A stretch of 64,000 bases of DNA from Parafrankia sp041008525 (lineage in GTDB: Bacteria; Actinomycetota; Actinomycetes; Frankiales; Frankiaceae), in assembly GCF_041008525.1 (NCBI RefSeq), contig NZ_JBFLUG010000010.1, positions 1-64,000 on the forward strand. The letters are read 5' to 3'. The notes beneath the pieces are model-generated. The model did no database searches and was not told the origin of the DNA. It saw nothing but the letters and a program-made list of their open reading frames with translations. How positions within the stretch are numbered: the first letter of the stretch is position 1; each line of letters opens with the position of its first letter. The position numbers and the translations under genes were made by a program. Positions 1 to 8,762 of the stretch are shown here, one piece after another.

Positions 1-966
1 GGGAACAAGGACGACCGGTTCGACGCCTACGTCCTGGCCGACGTCGTGCGCACCGACCGCCGCCGGCTGCGCCCGCTCGTACGCGACAGCGCCGCCACCA
101 CCGCGCTGCGCCGCAGCGTCCGCGCCCACCGCAACCTCGTCGCCCACCGGATCGCGGTCGCCAACCAGCTCCGCGCTCACCTGCAGATCGTGTTCCCCGC
201 CGCGGCCGGACTGTTCTCCGAGATCGACTCCGACGTCAGCCCGCGGTTCCTCGAACGATTCACCACCCAGGCCCAAGCCGGCTGGCTGTCGGTCAAGCGG
301 CTGGCCGCCTGGCTGCACTCGGCCCGCTACAGCGGACGCACCCCACCGGAAACCCTCTACGCCCGCCTGACCGGCGCCCCCGACGGCGACACCGGCGACC
401 ACGACCCCGTCGACGCCGCCATCACTCTCGCCTACGTCGCAACCCTGCGAACCGTGAACACACAGATCGAGGCCCTGGCCGGCCGGATCGCAGAACAACT
501 CGAACTCCACCCCGACGGCGCCGTCTTCACTTCCCTGCCCCGCGCCGGGAAAGTCCGCGCAGCCCGGCTGCTCGCCGAGATCGGCGACGCTCGCGGCCGG
601 TTCCCCACCGCCGACTCGCTGGCCTGCCTCGCCGGGGTAGCACCCTCCACCCGCCAATCCGGCAAGGTCAAAGCCGTCACCTTCCGCTGGGGCGCGGACA
701 AACAGCTGCGCGACGCCCTGTGCGACTTCGCCGGCGATTCCCGCCGCGCCAACCCCTGGGCGGCCGACCTCTACCAGCGCGCCCGAGCCCGCGGCCACGA
801 CCATCCCCACGCCGTGCGCGTCCTCGCTCGCGCCTGGGTCAACGTCATCTGGCGCTGCTGGCAGGACGGCGTCCCCTACGACCCCACCGCCCACGGCGCA
901 CTCCAGACAGTCCTCAAACAAGACCAAAGAACGGTCGCCGATCAAGCTCGGCAAGTGGCGGCTTGA
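1..966 (+). mobile_element. IS110-family transposase, 3' part (5' end outside window)
   Basis: The reading frame is open from base 1, so only the C-terminal ~320 residues are present; the N-terminal DEDD RuvC-like catalytic domain lies mostly outside. The visible part is the IS110/IS1111 C-terminal domain: a helical segment followed by SLPRAGKVRAARLLAEIGD and then LAGVAPSTRQSGK, which contains the conserved serine region of the family, and a terminal ARAWVNVIWRCW motif. The enzyme would recombine a circular IS intermediate with a target under guidance of a bridge RNA, which in IS110-group elements comes from the opposite end, outside this window. The stop codon lies about 12 nt from the neighbouring ABC gene, so the IS right end must be within this short gap. 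Confidence 0.85.
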
Positions 967-982
967 CACAGGGCAACTCATG
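965..982 (-). pseudogene. Start-codon stub of the ABC permease partner, cut by IS110
   Basis: On the minus strand the ATPase ends GCATGA, and the overlapping ATG starts ATG-AGT-TGC-CCT. Within about 15 nt this runs into the IS110 transposase stop codon (964-966). DrrA-type ATPases are normally followed by a translationally coupled membrane permease. The simplest reading is that only the first few codons of that permease remain on this side of the IS. The rest may lie beyond the IS, outside the window. Confidence 0.45.
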
Positions 983-2054
983 CCTTCACCAGATCCTGCT
1001 CGTCGCCACCGGAACGCTGATCGGGCGCGGCAGGTGGCCCCTGCCCACCCGGGCCGGACCCCTCGGGCGCGGCCCCGGCCGACGCGCCGGCTGTGGAGCC
1101 GGCGTCGTCGGAGGTCGCGCCCTGGCCCGTCAGGGTCATGAACACGTCGTCGAGGGACGGCCGGTGCAGCCCGACGTCCACGATGGTCAGGCCGAGCTCG
1201 TCGAAGGAGCGCACCACCTCGGCGAGCACCGAGGCGCCGGCGACCGGCGCACTCACCCGCCAGTCCTCGGCGGAGACGGTGGCCGTGCCGCTGCCGAGCC
1301 GGGTGAGGACCTCCGCGGCCGCCGCCGTGTCGTCGCCCTCGGCGAGGACGATCTCCAGCCGGTCACCGCCGATCTGGCGCTTGAGGTCGTCGGTCGTTCC
1401 CTCGGCGATGACCCGGCCGCCGTCGATGACGGAGACCCGGTCGGCGAGGTGGTCGGCCTCCTCCAGGTACTGGGTGGTGAGGAGCACCGTGGTGCCCTCG
1501 CGGACGAGGTCGGCGATCACCCGCCACATCTCCTGGCGGCTGCGCGGGTCCAGCCCCGTGGTCGGCTCGTCGAGAAAGAGCACCGCCGGGGCCATGATCA
1601 GGCTCGCCGCGAGGTCGAGGCGCCGGCGCATACCGCCCGAGTAGGTCTTCGCCTGCCGGCCGGCGGCCTCGGTGAGAGCGAAGCGCTCCAACAGCTCGGC
1701 AGCCCTGGCCCGGGCGACCCGTGACGGCAGCCGGTAGAGCCGGCCGAACATCTCCAGGTTCTCCTGACCGGTCAGCCTCTCGTCGACCGCGGCGTACTGG
1801 CCGGTCAGGCCGATGCGCGGGCGCACCCTGTCCGGATGGCGCAGCACATCCACCCCCAGGACCTCCGCCCGCCCGCCGTCGGCCGCGAGCAGGGTCGACA
1901 GGATGCGGACCGCGGTCGTCTTGCCCGCGCCGTTGGGGCCGAGGACGCCGTGGACGCTGCCCGCGCGGACGCTCAGGTCGAGCCCGGCCAGTGCCGTGTG
2001 CCGGCCGTAGCTCTTGCGGAGGCCCTCGACGAGGATCGCTGTCTGATCGGTCAC
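978..2054 (-). CDS. DrrA-like ABC transporter ATP-binding protein
   Basis: This is a 358-residue cytoplasmic ATPase of a drug- or lipid-export ABC system of the daunorubicin-resistance (DrrA) type. Walker A is GPNGAGKTT, the signature is TYSGGMRRRLDLA, and Walker B is VLFLDEPTTGLDPRSR, followed by the family C-terminal domain and the SLDDVFMTLTG motif. The GTG at 2054 was chosen because it begins the conserved TDQTAILVEGLRKSYG; the frame is open further upstream but that part is antisense to a MerR gene and not conserved-looking. The stop codon forms ATGA with a following ATG, as expected for a coupled permease gene. That partner is missing because IS110 DNA begins a few codons on. Confidence 0.9.
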   Translation of the reverse strand: MTDQTAILVEGLRKSYGRHTALAGLDLSVRAGSVHGVLGPNGAGKTTAVRILSTLLAADGGRAEVLGVDVLRHPDRVRPRIGLTGQYAAVDERLTGQENLEMFGRLYRLPSRVARARAAELLERFALTEAAGRQAKTYSGGMRRRLDLAASLIMAPAVLFLDEPTTGLDPRSRQEMWRVIADLVREGTTVLLTTQYLEEADHLADRVSVIDGGRVIAEGTTDDLKRQIGGDRLEIVLAEGDDTAAAAEVLTRLGSGTATVSAEDWRVSAPVAGASVLAEVVRSFDELGLTIVDVGLHRPSLDDVFMTLTGQGATSDDAGSTAGASAGAAPEGSGPGGQGPPAAPDQRSGGDEQDLVKA

Positions 2055-2178
2055 CCGCGCACAGTACGACAGCCCACAGACAGATCCCCAACGGTTTTCC
2101 ACCGCCCGGCCGCCGCCCGCCCGCCACCCGGGCGGTGGGCGGCCACCGAGCCCGCTCAGGCCTGGCCGCAGGGCCTGC

Positions 2179-2805
<627 letters not shown>

Positions 2806-3302
2806 CAGTCCCATCCTCCGGACAGTCCGGGAGCCTCACGGCCCGCCCGCCGACGACGCCACACACATCACCGTCGTCGCACCACCACCGCCACCCCATC
2901 ACCACGGACGCGCCGCCGCAGCACTGCGACACGGCCGCGACCGCCCCCGCCGCGGTGGACAGCCCCTGCTCCCCGCCCGGCCCGGCGATGGTTCGCCCGA
3001 CCGTAGGTGCGGGGCATCGCCCCTTCAATGATCCAAGGCAGCGTGTCCGTAGTCCAGCGGACATGCTGGTGTCAGCCGGTCGAGTCCGGTTTCACCCGGA
3101 CGAATCGCCTCAGGTCGGACGGCGTGTCAGGCCCACAGCCACGCCCATGCCCCCGGGTCGGTCATGCCAGACCTGCCGACCCGGCCCCACGGGGCCGCCC
3201 ACGTGGTGGGCGGGCCCGCTGCGCCGGAGCGCGTGGCACCGCCCCCGGTGCCAGGCCCCGGCACCAGGCCCCGGCGCGACGCGCCGGCCACCGGTCTCCG
3301 GA
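2806..3302. other. Intergenic region between merR and the BFN gene
   Basis: No convincing gene is seen in this ~500-bp stretch. It holds two short inverted repeats, GTCCG/CGGAC (3044-3062) and GTCCGG/CCGGAC (3084-3101), and a palindromic GGCCCCACGGGGCC at about 3183. A 14-nt CCAGGCCCCGGCAC-type motif is repeated around 3247-3275. These are plausible transcript-end or leader hairpins for the flanking minus-strand genes. I see no sigma-70-like promoter that I would defend. Confidence 0.4.
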
Positions 3303-3788
3303 TCACGAACCCGGCGTGTTGAAGTCCTCCGGCGAGATGGTGTCCAGGAACTCCCGGAACTTCTCCAGCTCGCTCTCCTGTTCCTGCTCCTGCTCCTCGG
3401 GGACGGTGATGCCGGCCTCGGCGAGCACCGCCTCCACGCCGTACACGGGCGCGCCCATGCGCATGGCCAGCGCGATCGCGTCCGAGGGACGGGCCGAGAC
3501 CTCCACGCCGTTGCCGAACACCAGGGTCGCGAAGAAGACGCCGTCCTGCAGGTCGGTGATGGTGACCTGGGTCAGCTCCGTCTGCAGAGCCCGCAGCACG
3601 TCCCTCATCAGGTCGTGCGTCATCGGCCGGGCGGTCGTGATGCCCTCCTGAGCAAAGGCGATCGCCGTGGCCTCGACCGCCCCGATCCAGATCGGCAGGT
3701 ACCGTTCCCCGCCCACCTCCTTGAGCAGGACGATCGGCTGCTTCGACGGAAGCTCGACACGCACGCCGACGATGTCCAGCCGATGCAC
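3303..3788 (-). CDS. Bifunctional nuclease (BFN, DUF151) family protein
   Basis: This 161-residue protein has the BFN/DUF151 core, including LPIWIGAVEATAIA and the SARPSDAIALAMRMGAPVY motif. The family has reported DNase/RNase activity in plants, but its role in actinobacteria is unsettled. The acidic tail (EEQEQEQESELEKF) is low-complexity. The GTG start at 3788 has a clear AGGAGG about eight bases upstream. It is the Rv1829 equivalent in the garA-ftsR-BFN-merR block and is probably co-transcribed from the ftsR side. Confidence 0.9.
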   Translation of the reverse strand: MHRLDIVGVRVELPSKQPIVLLKEVGGERYLPIWIGAVEATAIAFAQEGITTARPMTHDLMRDVLRALQTELTQVTITDLQDGVFFATLVFGNGVEVSARPSDAIALAMRMGAPVYGVEAVLAEAGITVPEEQEQEQESELEKFREFLDTISPEDFNTPGS

Positions 3789-3950
3789 CGATCTACCTCC
3801 TAGCGCAGGTGGGGCAGGGCGGAACGCTGTGACCGGAGCCAGAAAACCCCACGAGGAGACAGTATCCCCGCTACCGCCCCGCGTCAGCGTGCCCGTCGGT
3901 TCTCACTTTCCGTGGATGATCGCACCATTTGGGTAGTGACTACCCGTGCC

Positions 3951-4811
3951 CTACCCCGAGCGAACGGCGGCAAGCCGGGTACGCAGCAGCGCTGCGTGCA
4001 TGCGCACCAGCAGCGTGGCGAGCTCGTCGACGGTCTCCGCGGCCCGGCCGTCGGACTCGCCGAGGCGCCCCGACCGCAGCGGGGCCACCGCCGCCTCGAT
4101 GAGACCGGCCTCACGGTCGGCGGCGGCCCGTGCCGCCCGCAGGTGCCGGACCTGGACCCCGTGGGCCGCCAGCAGGGCCACGGTACGGGCCACCAGCAGC
4201 GCGTCGGCGTCGTAGTACCCGCCGCCCGCGATCGGCCCGACGAGCCCGTTGCTCTCCAGCTCCGCCAGCACGTCGTCGTCCAGCCCACTCGCGGCCAGCA
4301 GCTCCCGGCGGGACATCCGGATCCGCTCTGCCCCCAGCAGCGAGTCCAGGCCACGCCCCGCCGGCCGGTCCGGCACCGCCCGGGGACCCGTCCTCGGCAG
4401 TTGGGTCTCCCCCCGGTCCAGCGCGGCGAGCTCCTCCTTGATCACCCGCAGCGGGAGATAGCGCTCCCGCTGCGCGTGCAGGACGTGCCGCAGGCGCAGG
4501 ACGTCATCCAGCGAGTACTTGCGGTAGTTGGCGCTCGTACGGGCCGGCTCGACGAGCCCTTCCGACTCGAGATACCGGATCTTCGACAGGGTGATGTCGG
4601 GATACTCGGCGCGCAGCCGGTCCAGCACCTCGCCGATGTTCAGCGTCTTCGCGGCGTCCCCCGCCCGCGCGGGCGTGCCCCGCCGGCCGACGGCCGACCG
4701 GGCGTCACCCGCGGAAGCGGACGGCCGCATCGACTCCGCCGCGGCGCCGCTGCCGCCGCTCACCGCCCCGTGGCCCCGTTCACCGTGCTCCGACCCCCCC
4801 ATAGGTCGCAC
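3951..4811 (-). CDS. ftsR: FtsR-like MerR-family regulator
   Basis: This 286-residue MerR-type regulator corresponds to Rv1828/FtsR, the activator of ftsZ in Corynebacterium. The diagnostic segment LNIGEVLDRLRAEYPDITLSKIRYLESEGLV starts near residue 57 and is followed by YRKYSLDDVLRLRHVLHAQRERYLPLRVIKEEL. The C-terminal half is an Ala/Arg-rich helical effector or dimer domain. The first ~55 residues are low-complexity, and the true start could be further in; the ATG at 4811 overlaps the end of garA by 32 nt, supporting coupling. The gene lies between garA and the BFN gene as in other actinobacteria. Confidence 0.87.
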   Translation of the reverse strand: MRPMGGSEHGERGHGAVSGGSGAAAESMRPSASAGDARSAVGRRGTPARAGDAAKTLNIGEVLDRLRAEYPDITLSKIRYLESEGLVEPARTSANYRKYSLDDVLRLRHVLHAQRERYLPLRVIKEELAALDRGETQLPRTGPRAVPDRPAGRGLDSLLGAERIRMSRRELLAASGLDDDVLAELESNGLVGPIAGGGYYDADALLVARTVALLAAHGVQVRHLRAARAAADREAGLIEAAVAPLRSGRLGESDGRAAETVDELATLLVRMHAALLRTRLAAVRSG

Positions 4812-5325
4812 CCGTCAGGAAGACGAGGCGAAACTTTCCGATCTGGACCTCGTCCCCGCCGGTGAGCTCGGCCGAGTCGATCCGCTCGCGGTTCAGGTAG
4901 GTGCCGTTGAGGCTGCCGACATCGCGGACGGAGAAGCCCTTGGTGTACGGCGAGCGGTGGAACTCGGCATGCCGCCGCGAGACGGTCACGTCGTCAAGGA
5001 AGATGTCGCTCTCCGGATGGCGACCTACCGTGGTGAGATCAGCGTCCAGCAGGAACCGGCTACCCGCGTTCGGGCCGCGCTTGACCACCAGCAGCGCCGA
5101 CCCGGGCGGCAGCGCGTCGACCGCGGCGACGGCGTCACGCTCGGTCGACTCGTCGACGTGGTCGCCCTCGATCCCGGAGAGCGCGGCGGCGAGATTCAGC
5201 GTGGAGGTCTGCTCCGCGGGGCGCTCCGGCGCCACGGGCTCGCCCGGACGCACCAGAGGCGACCCGCACCGCGCGCAGTACAGCGCGTCGGACGGGTTCT
5301 GCTGGCCGCACCTCGTGCAGAACAC
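4780..5325 (-). CDS. garA: GarA/OdhI-type FHA-domain protein with zinc ribbon
   Basis: This is an FHA-domain metabolic switch. In mycobacteria GarA binds and inhibits 2-oxoglutarate-using enzymes until phosphorylated by PknB/PknG. The C-terminal FHA domain (LTTVGRHPESDIFLDDVTVS, RRHAEFHR, SLNGTYLNRERI, GDEVQIGKFRLVFLTG) is highly conserved. The usual ETTS phospho-motif appears as EQTSTLNL. Unlike mycobacterial GarA, it starts with a zinc ribbon (cysteines 3, 6, 17, 20). The GTG at 5325 begins exactly at this ribbon and has an AGGAAG upstream; the frame is open further 5' but only as low-complexity Arg/Ala sequence. Confidence 0.9.
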   Translation of the reverse strand: MFCTRCGQQNPSDALYCARCGSPLVRPGEPVAPERPAEQTSTLNLAAALSGIEGDHVDESTERDAVAAVDALPPGSALLVVKRGPNAGSRFLLDADLTTVGRHPESDIFLDDVTVSRRHAEFHRSPYTKGFSVRDVGSLNGTYLNRERIDSAELTGGDEVQIGKFRLVFLTGATYGGVGAR

Positions 5326-5902
5326 AGTCTCGTCCGCTTCCTGCCGGACGCCCGCAGGCGGGTGGCCGGCCGCTCGGTCCGCCGCCCTCACGGCAGCGGG
5401 AATGGTGCCCGACAGGGGCTGACCCGACGCATCCGGGACATCACCCCACGCAGACGACCGAACGCGGCAGCATCCGCGGCCGCGGCCGTCACGGCGCACT
5501 CCGAGGCTAGTGCATCAGGAGCACCGTCGTGAAAAGGGTGCGGCGGGCGATTGTTCGGCGTGGCGTCACCGGACGCACGCGGCGAGCATCCCCGCCTTGA
5601 CATGGAGCGCCGAACGACATAACAGACAAACCCTCACGCCACCTCGAAGCACGGCAGCCATGCACACTGCACGTCACCAAAGAATGCCTCGATGACCACA
5701 GTCCGTACACGGATTGTCCGGCGCAGGGATTCTCGGGTGACAGACGCCCGACCGCCACCCCGCGCCCGGACGGGCACCGGAGCCCGCCCCGCGGCCTCCA
5801 GAAACGGCCAGACGTGGCCTCGGCGTGGCCCTCCCAGGCCCGGCCCGCCGAGGCCCGGCCGCCCGCGGAGGCCTCACACCCCCGGCCGGTCATCGCGGTG
5901 CG
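5326..5902. other. Intergenic region between gcvH and garA
   Basis: About 575 bp separate the gcvH stop from the chosen garA start. Reading frames here are low-complexity Arg/Pro/Ala and look like GC-driven shadows. A plus-strand TTGACA at about 5598 with ACATAAC downstream is promoter-like but points away from both minus-strand neighbours. The garA promoter should lie here, but I cannot place it. Confidence 0.35.
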
Positions 5903-6283
5903 CTACTGCTCCTTGACATACTCGCCGTACTGGGTGGAATCCAGCAGCTCGTCGAGCACCGACGGTTCGGCGACGGTCACCTCGACCAGCCAGCCATCGC
6001 CGTACGGATCGGAGTTCACCAGCTCAGGCGCCGCGACAAGGGCCTCGTTGCGCGCCGCGACCGTGCCCGAGACGGGGGCGTAGATGTCGGAGACGCTCTT
6101 GGTCGACTCCACCTCGCCACACGGCTCGCCGGCCGCGACCGGCGCCCCGACCTCCGGCAGCGAGATGAAGACGATGTCACCGAGTGCCTCCTGGGCGTAC
6201 GCGGTGATACCGACCCGCACCGTGGTCCCCTCGGCCCGGGCCCACTCGTGCTCGCGGGTGTACTTCAGGTCCTCGGGATACAG
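5903..6283 (-). CDS. gcvH: Glycine cleavage system H protein (probable CTG start)
   Basis: This 126-residue lipoyl-carrier protein shuttles the aminomethyl group between the P, T and L proteins. The lipoylation site is the lysine (about K62) in EVESTKSVSDIYAPVSG, and the N-terminal YPEDLKYTREHEW is the normal start of the family. A perfect AGGAGG (6292-6297) lies eight bases upstream of a CTG codon that begins exactly at this conserved N-terminus. The next possible start, GTG at 6328, has no ribosome binding site and would add 15 unconserved residues. It heads the same minus-strand block as garA, as in Rv1826-Rv1827. Confidence 0.9.
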   Translation of the reverse strand: MYPEDLKYTREHEWARAEGTTVRVGITAYAQEALGDIVFISLPEVGAPVAAGEPCGEVESTKSVSDIYAPVSGTVAARNEALVAAPELVNSDPYGDGWLVEVTVAEPSVLDELLDSTQYGEYVKEQ

Positions 6284-6403
6284 CGCAATCGCCTCCTGCG
6301 GTCGTGGTACTGCACCGGTACCGGACACCGGCGCCGGCCTGTCGCGGACGCGTCGGCCCGCCGACGGCCCGACGCCCCCGATTCGTCCGCACGGGGCTGT
6401 CGA

Positions 6404-7216
6404 TCAGTCCGCGGGACGGGCGAAACGAGGGCTCGGTGCGGTGCGCAGGGCCCTGATCTCGATCCGCTCGGAGTTCGTGACCTCGGCCTGCGCGCCGTCC
6501 CGGGTAGCTACCGTATCGAGCACCCCGCCAGGAATCCTCATCGCCTGCGCGAGCGTATGCGCATCCCCGATGGCCCGCATGACATACGGCCCGGCGACCT
6601 GGCCGCCGTCGACGGTCATGCCGCCGCCCGGCGCGTCGACGATGTAGGTCGAGGCCACCACCCGCACGCCCGACAGCTCGATGGCCTCGGCCCCGGCGTC
6701 CCGCAGTTCCTGCAGCGCGTCGACGAGGATCCATGCCTCGACAGTGCCCCGCGGGTCGTTGATCGTCAGGGTGACCCCCGGACCGGTCGCCGGGCTGGTC
6801 CCGGCCAGCACGGCGAGTGCGTCGGCCTCCTGCCGGGCCCGGTCGATGTCGGCGTCGCCGCGCGCGCCGTCCGCGATCGCCGACTGGGTCGCACGCAGGC
6901 CGCCGGCCTCGTCCTGCAGGCGCTGCCCGTCGGCGGAGAGGTTCTCCAGCTCGGCGGCGAGCTCGTCCGGTCGCAGCCGGCCGAGACGGTCGGCCGGGTC
7001 GGCGGATCTGATCATCACGGCCAGGCCGAATCCCAGCCCCGCGAGCAGCAGGACGCTGACGATCCGCAACACCGGACGCGCCAGACCGCCGCCGCCCTGC
7101 GTCGTGTTGCCGACAGTCGCCTCCGCGACAGGCCCTGTTCCCTCCGCGGTTCCCTCCGCGCCAGCTGCTGCCGCCTCCGCGCCGTCACCGACGACGGCCT
7201 CGTGGTCGGCCGTCAA
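6404..7216 (-). CDS. DUF881 membrane-anchored protein (second copy)
   Basis: The 270-residue protein has a ~40-residue cytoplasmic N-terminus, one transmembrane segment (VLRIVSVLLLAGLGFGLAVM), a coiled-coil-like stretch (AAELENLSADGQRLQDEAGG) and the DUF881 domain (GPGVTLTINDP, GAEAIELSGVRVVASTYIVD). It corresponds to Rv1825, a wall-associated protein linked to division and Wag31. The probable start is TTG at 7216, overlapping the stop of the small basic protein as TTGA, so translation is coupled. It forms a DUF881-small basic-DUF881 sandwich with its neighbours. Confidence 0.85.
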   Translation of the reverse strand: MTADHEAVVGDGAEAAAAGAEGTAEGTGPVAEATVGNTTQGGGGLARPVLRIVSVLLLAGLGFGLAVMIRSADPADRLGRLRPDELAAELENLSADGQRLQDEAGGLRATQSAIADGARGDADIDRARQEADALAVLAGTSPATGPGVTLTINDPRGTVEAWILVDALQELRDAGAEAIELSGVRVVASTYIVDAPGGGMTVDGGQVAGPYVMRAIGDAHTLAQAMRIPGGVLDTVATRDGAQAEVTNSERIEIRALRTAPSPRFARPAD

Positions 7217-7563
7217 GGCTTCAGCAGCGATCGCCGGACCGCGCTCGCGTTGGTGAAGATCCTGATTCCGAGGACGACGAGCACCGCCGTCGACATCGCG
7301 CCACCGACCCCGAGGGCGTCGCCCATTGCGACCAGGGCGACCGCGAGGGCGACGTCCGACAGAAAGGACACCACGAAGACCCGGTCGGAGAAGACCCGCT
7401 CCAGCGCGGCTCGCAGCCCGCCGACCGCCGCGTCGACCGCGGCCATCACCGCCACCGGGAGGTACGGGTCGAGCCAGGCGGGCGGTCGCGGGGCGGCCAG
7501 CAGCCCGGCGACGACACCGACGACGAGTGCCAGCAGTCCGGTGATCGCGCCTTCACGGGTCAT
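7213..7563 (-). CDS. Small basic family membrane protein (DUF1290)
   Basis: This is a 116-residue membrane protein with three hydrophobic segments (ITGLLALVVGVVAGLLA, LPVAVMAAVDAAVGGL, SDVALAVALVAMGDALGVGG). It matches the small basic protein (Sbp, DUF1290) always found between the two DUF881 genes in actinobacteria, such as Rv1824. The Gram-positive homologue sits in the ftsZ/divIB neighbourhood. The ATG at 7563 overlaps the upstream stop as ATGA. The function is unknown; envelope or division roles are inferred from context. Confidence 0.85.
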   Translation of the reverse strand: MTREGAITGLLALVVGVVAGLLAAPRPPAWLDPYLPVAVMAAVDAAVGGLRAALERVFSDRVFVVSFLSDVALAVALVAMGDALGVGGAMSTAVLVVLGIRIFTNASAVRRSLLKP

Positions 7564-8528
7564 GATCCACTCCCTCGGGCGTATCGGAGGTCCGGTCCCG
7601 GCGCCGCCGGGACCGTGACCTCGTCGAGCCGCGCGACGGTGACCGCGTCCGGCGGGGCGCCCACCCGGGTGCGCAACCGGACCGTGACCGACGCGGAGGC
7701 CACTCGCCCCACGATCGTGCCAGGGGCACCGATCGCCTCGATCACGTAGGGGGCCTCGACCGGGATCAGGCCGACCAGGATCGCGTCGCCGGCGGCCCGG
7801 ACCGCGCTCAGCGCGGTGAGCCGGACCCCGTTGACCGCGACCGCCTCGGCCCCTGTGCTCCACAGCAGGTTCACCATGTCGGCCAGGTCGTGGTCGGCGA
7901 GCCGGCTGTTCGGGCCCTGCGCGAGCGGGCGCGGGTTCCCCGCGTCGGATGCCGGGCCGGTCGGCGGGTCGACCAGCGTCACCCGGACCCCCGGACCCCG
8001 GGCCGGCGCCAGCCCGGCCGGAGCCGCGAGAGTGCCGATCTGCTCCGTCGCGGTAGCCCAGGCCTCATCCGCCAGGCGCCGTCGGGTGAGCATGTCGGCG
8101 GTGACGGAACGTTGCTCGCGCACCCCACCGGCAAGGTCGTCCCGCTGCTCCGACCGGATCTCGTAGGCGGCACCCAGCCGGTCCCGCAGTCGCTCCCGGG
8201 CTGGCGCCGACTGCGCCGCCGCCTGCAGGCTCACCGCGGTGAGCAGGCCCACGAGCAGCAGCACGAGAGGAAGAAGCAGGCGGCGCCGCACACTCCGGTG
8301 AGAGGCCGGCCCCCACGCGGCCGGCCGGTCAGCCGACCGGGCGGCCGACCGGGCGGCCGCACGCGCATAGGCGGGGTCGAGCGCCATCGCGGTCACCTGT
8401 CCGAGGGGCGAGGTCACCTGCCCGTGGGGCGAGGCCTCCTGCCTGTGGGTCACCAGCCGATCCTCGACCGGCGGCGCGGGGGACAGTGCCGGCGGGTGGG
8501 TCCGTGTCCGTACGTGCACACCTGGCAT
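7560..8528 (-). CDS. DUF881 membrane-anchored protein (first copy)
   Basis: The protein has 322 residues if started at 8528. A low-complexity N-terminal ~75 residues with a GQVTSPLGQVT repeat precedes one transmembrane segment (LLLPLVLLLVGLLTAVSLQA), a coiled-coil-like stretch with EIRSEQRDDLAGGVREQR, and the DUF881 domain (GPGVRVTLVDPP, GAEAVAVNGVRL, APYVIEAIG). It is the Rv1823 counterpart. The true start may be internal, because the first codons directly abut an IS605-end-like sequence (8529-8566). It is coupled to the small basic gene by ATGA. Confidence 0.82.
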   Translation of the reverse strand: MPGVHVRTRTHPPALSPAPPVEDRLVTHRQEASPHGQVTSPLGQVTAMALDPAYARAAARSAARSADRPAAWGPASHRSVRRRLLLPLVLLLVGLLTAVSLQAAAQSAPARERLRDRLGAAYEIRSEQRDDLAGGVREQRSVTADMLTRRRLADEAWATATEQIGTLAAPAGLAPARGPGVRVTLVDPPTGPASDAGNPRPLAQGPNSRLADHDLADMVNLLWSTGAEAVAVNGVRLTALSAVRAAGDAILVGLIPVEAPYVIEAIGAPGTIVGRVASASVTVRLRTRVGAPPDAVTVARLDEVTVPAAPGPDLRYARGSGS

Positions 8529-8566
8529 CTTGACGTCCTCTCCGGCCTGAAGGCCGGGCCTTCCCC
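8529..8566. repeat. IS200/IS605-type terminal hairpin remnant
   Basis: The stretch begins CTTGACGTCCTCTCCGGCCT and continues GAAGGCCGGGCCTTCC. This closely resembles the end sequence of IS200/IS605 (tnpB-type) elements, in which a TTGAC-TCCTC motif precedes a GGCC(T)GAAGGCC hairpin. No tnpA or tnpB is present nearby, so this would be a solo end left by an excised or decayed element. Recognition is by sequence memory only. Confidence 0.4.
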
Positions 8567-8625
8567 CCGTGCCGCGCCGGTCGGGGCACGTTCCGCCCCG
8601 GACACGGGCGCGACATCCACACCTG

Positions 8626-8655
8626 TGTCCACGCCGCCCGTGTCCACGCCGCCCG
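8626..8655. repeat. 15-bp tandem repeat (two copies)
   Basis: TGTCCACGCCGCCCG occurs at 8626-8640 and again at 8641-8655, in the 234-bp gap between the mannose gene and the first DUF881 gene. Together with an upstream GGGGC/GCCCC inverted repeat (about 8583-8599), it may form the transcript end of the mannose gene on the minus strand. Confidence 0.4.
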
Positions 8656-8762
8656 CGTCCGCACCGCTGATATGCGGGCCACCCAGGTCCGGGCCCGCTT
8701 CAGGGCCGCGTCGCTCAGGGCCGACCGTTGGGCACGTCAGCCGGCAGCGCGGTCGCCACCGG

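Noticed and set aside
3040..3110. tRNA-like stretch with paired GTCCG/CGGAC and GTCCGG/CCGGAC
   Set aside because: No T-loop, anticodon stem or acceptor stem could be assembled on either strand.
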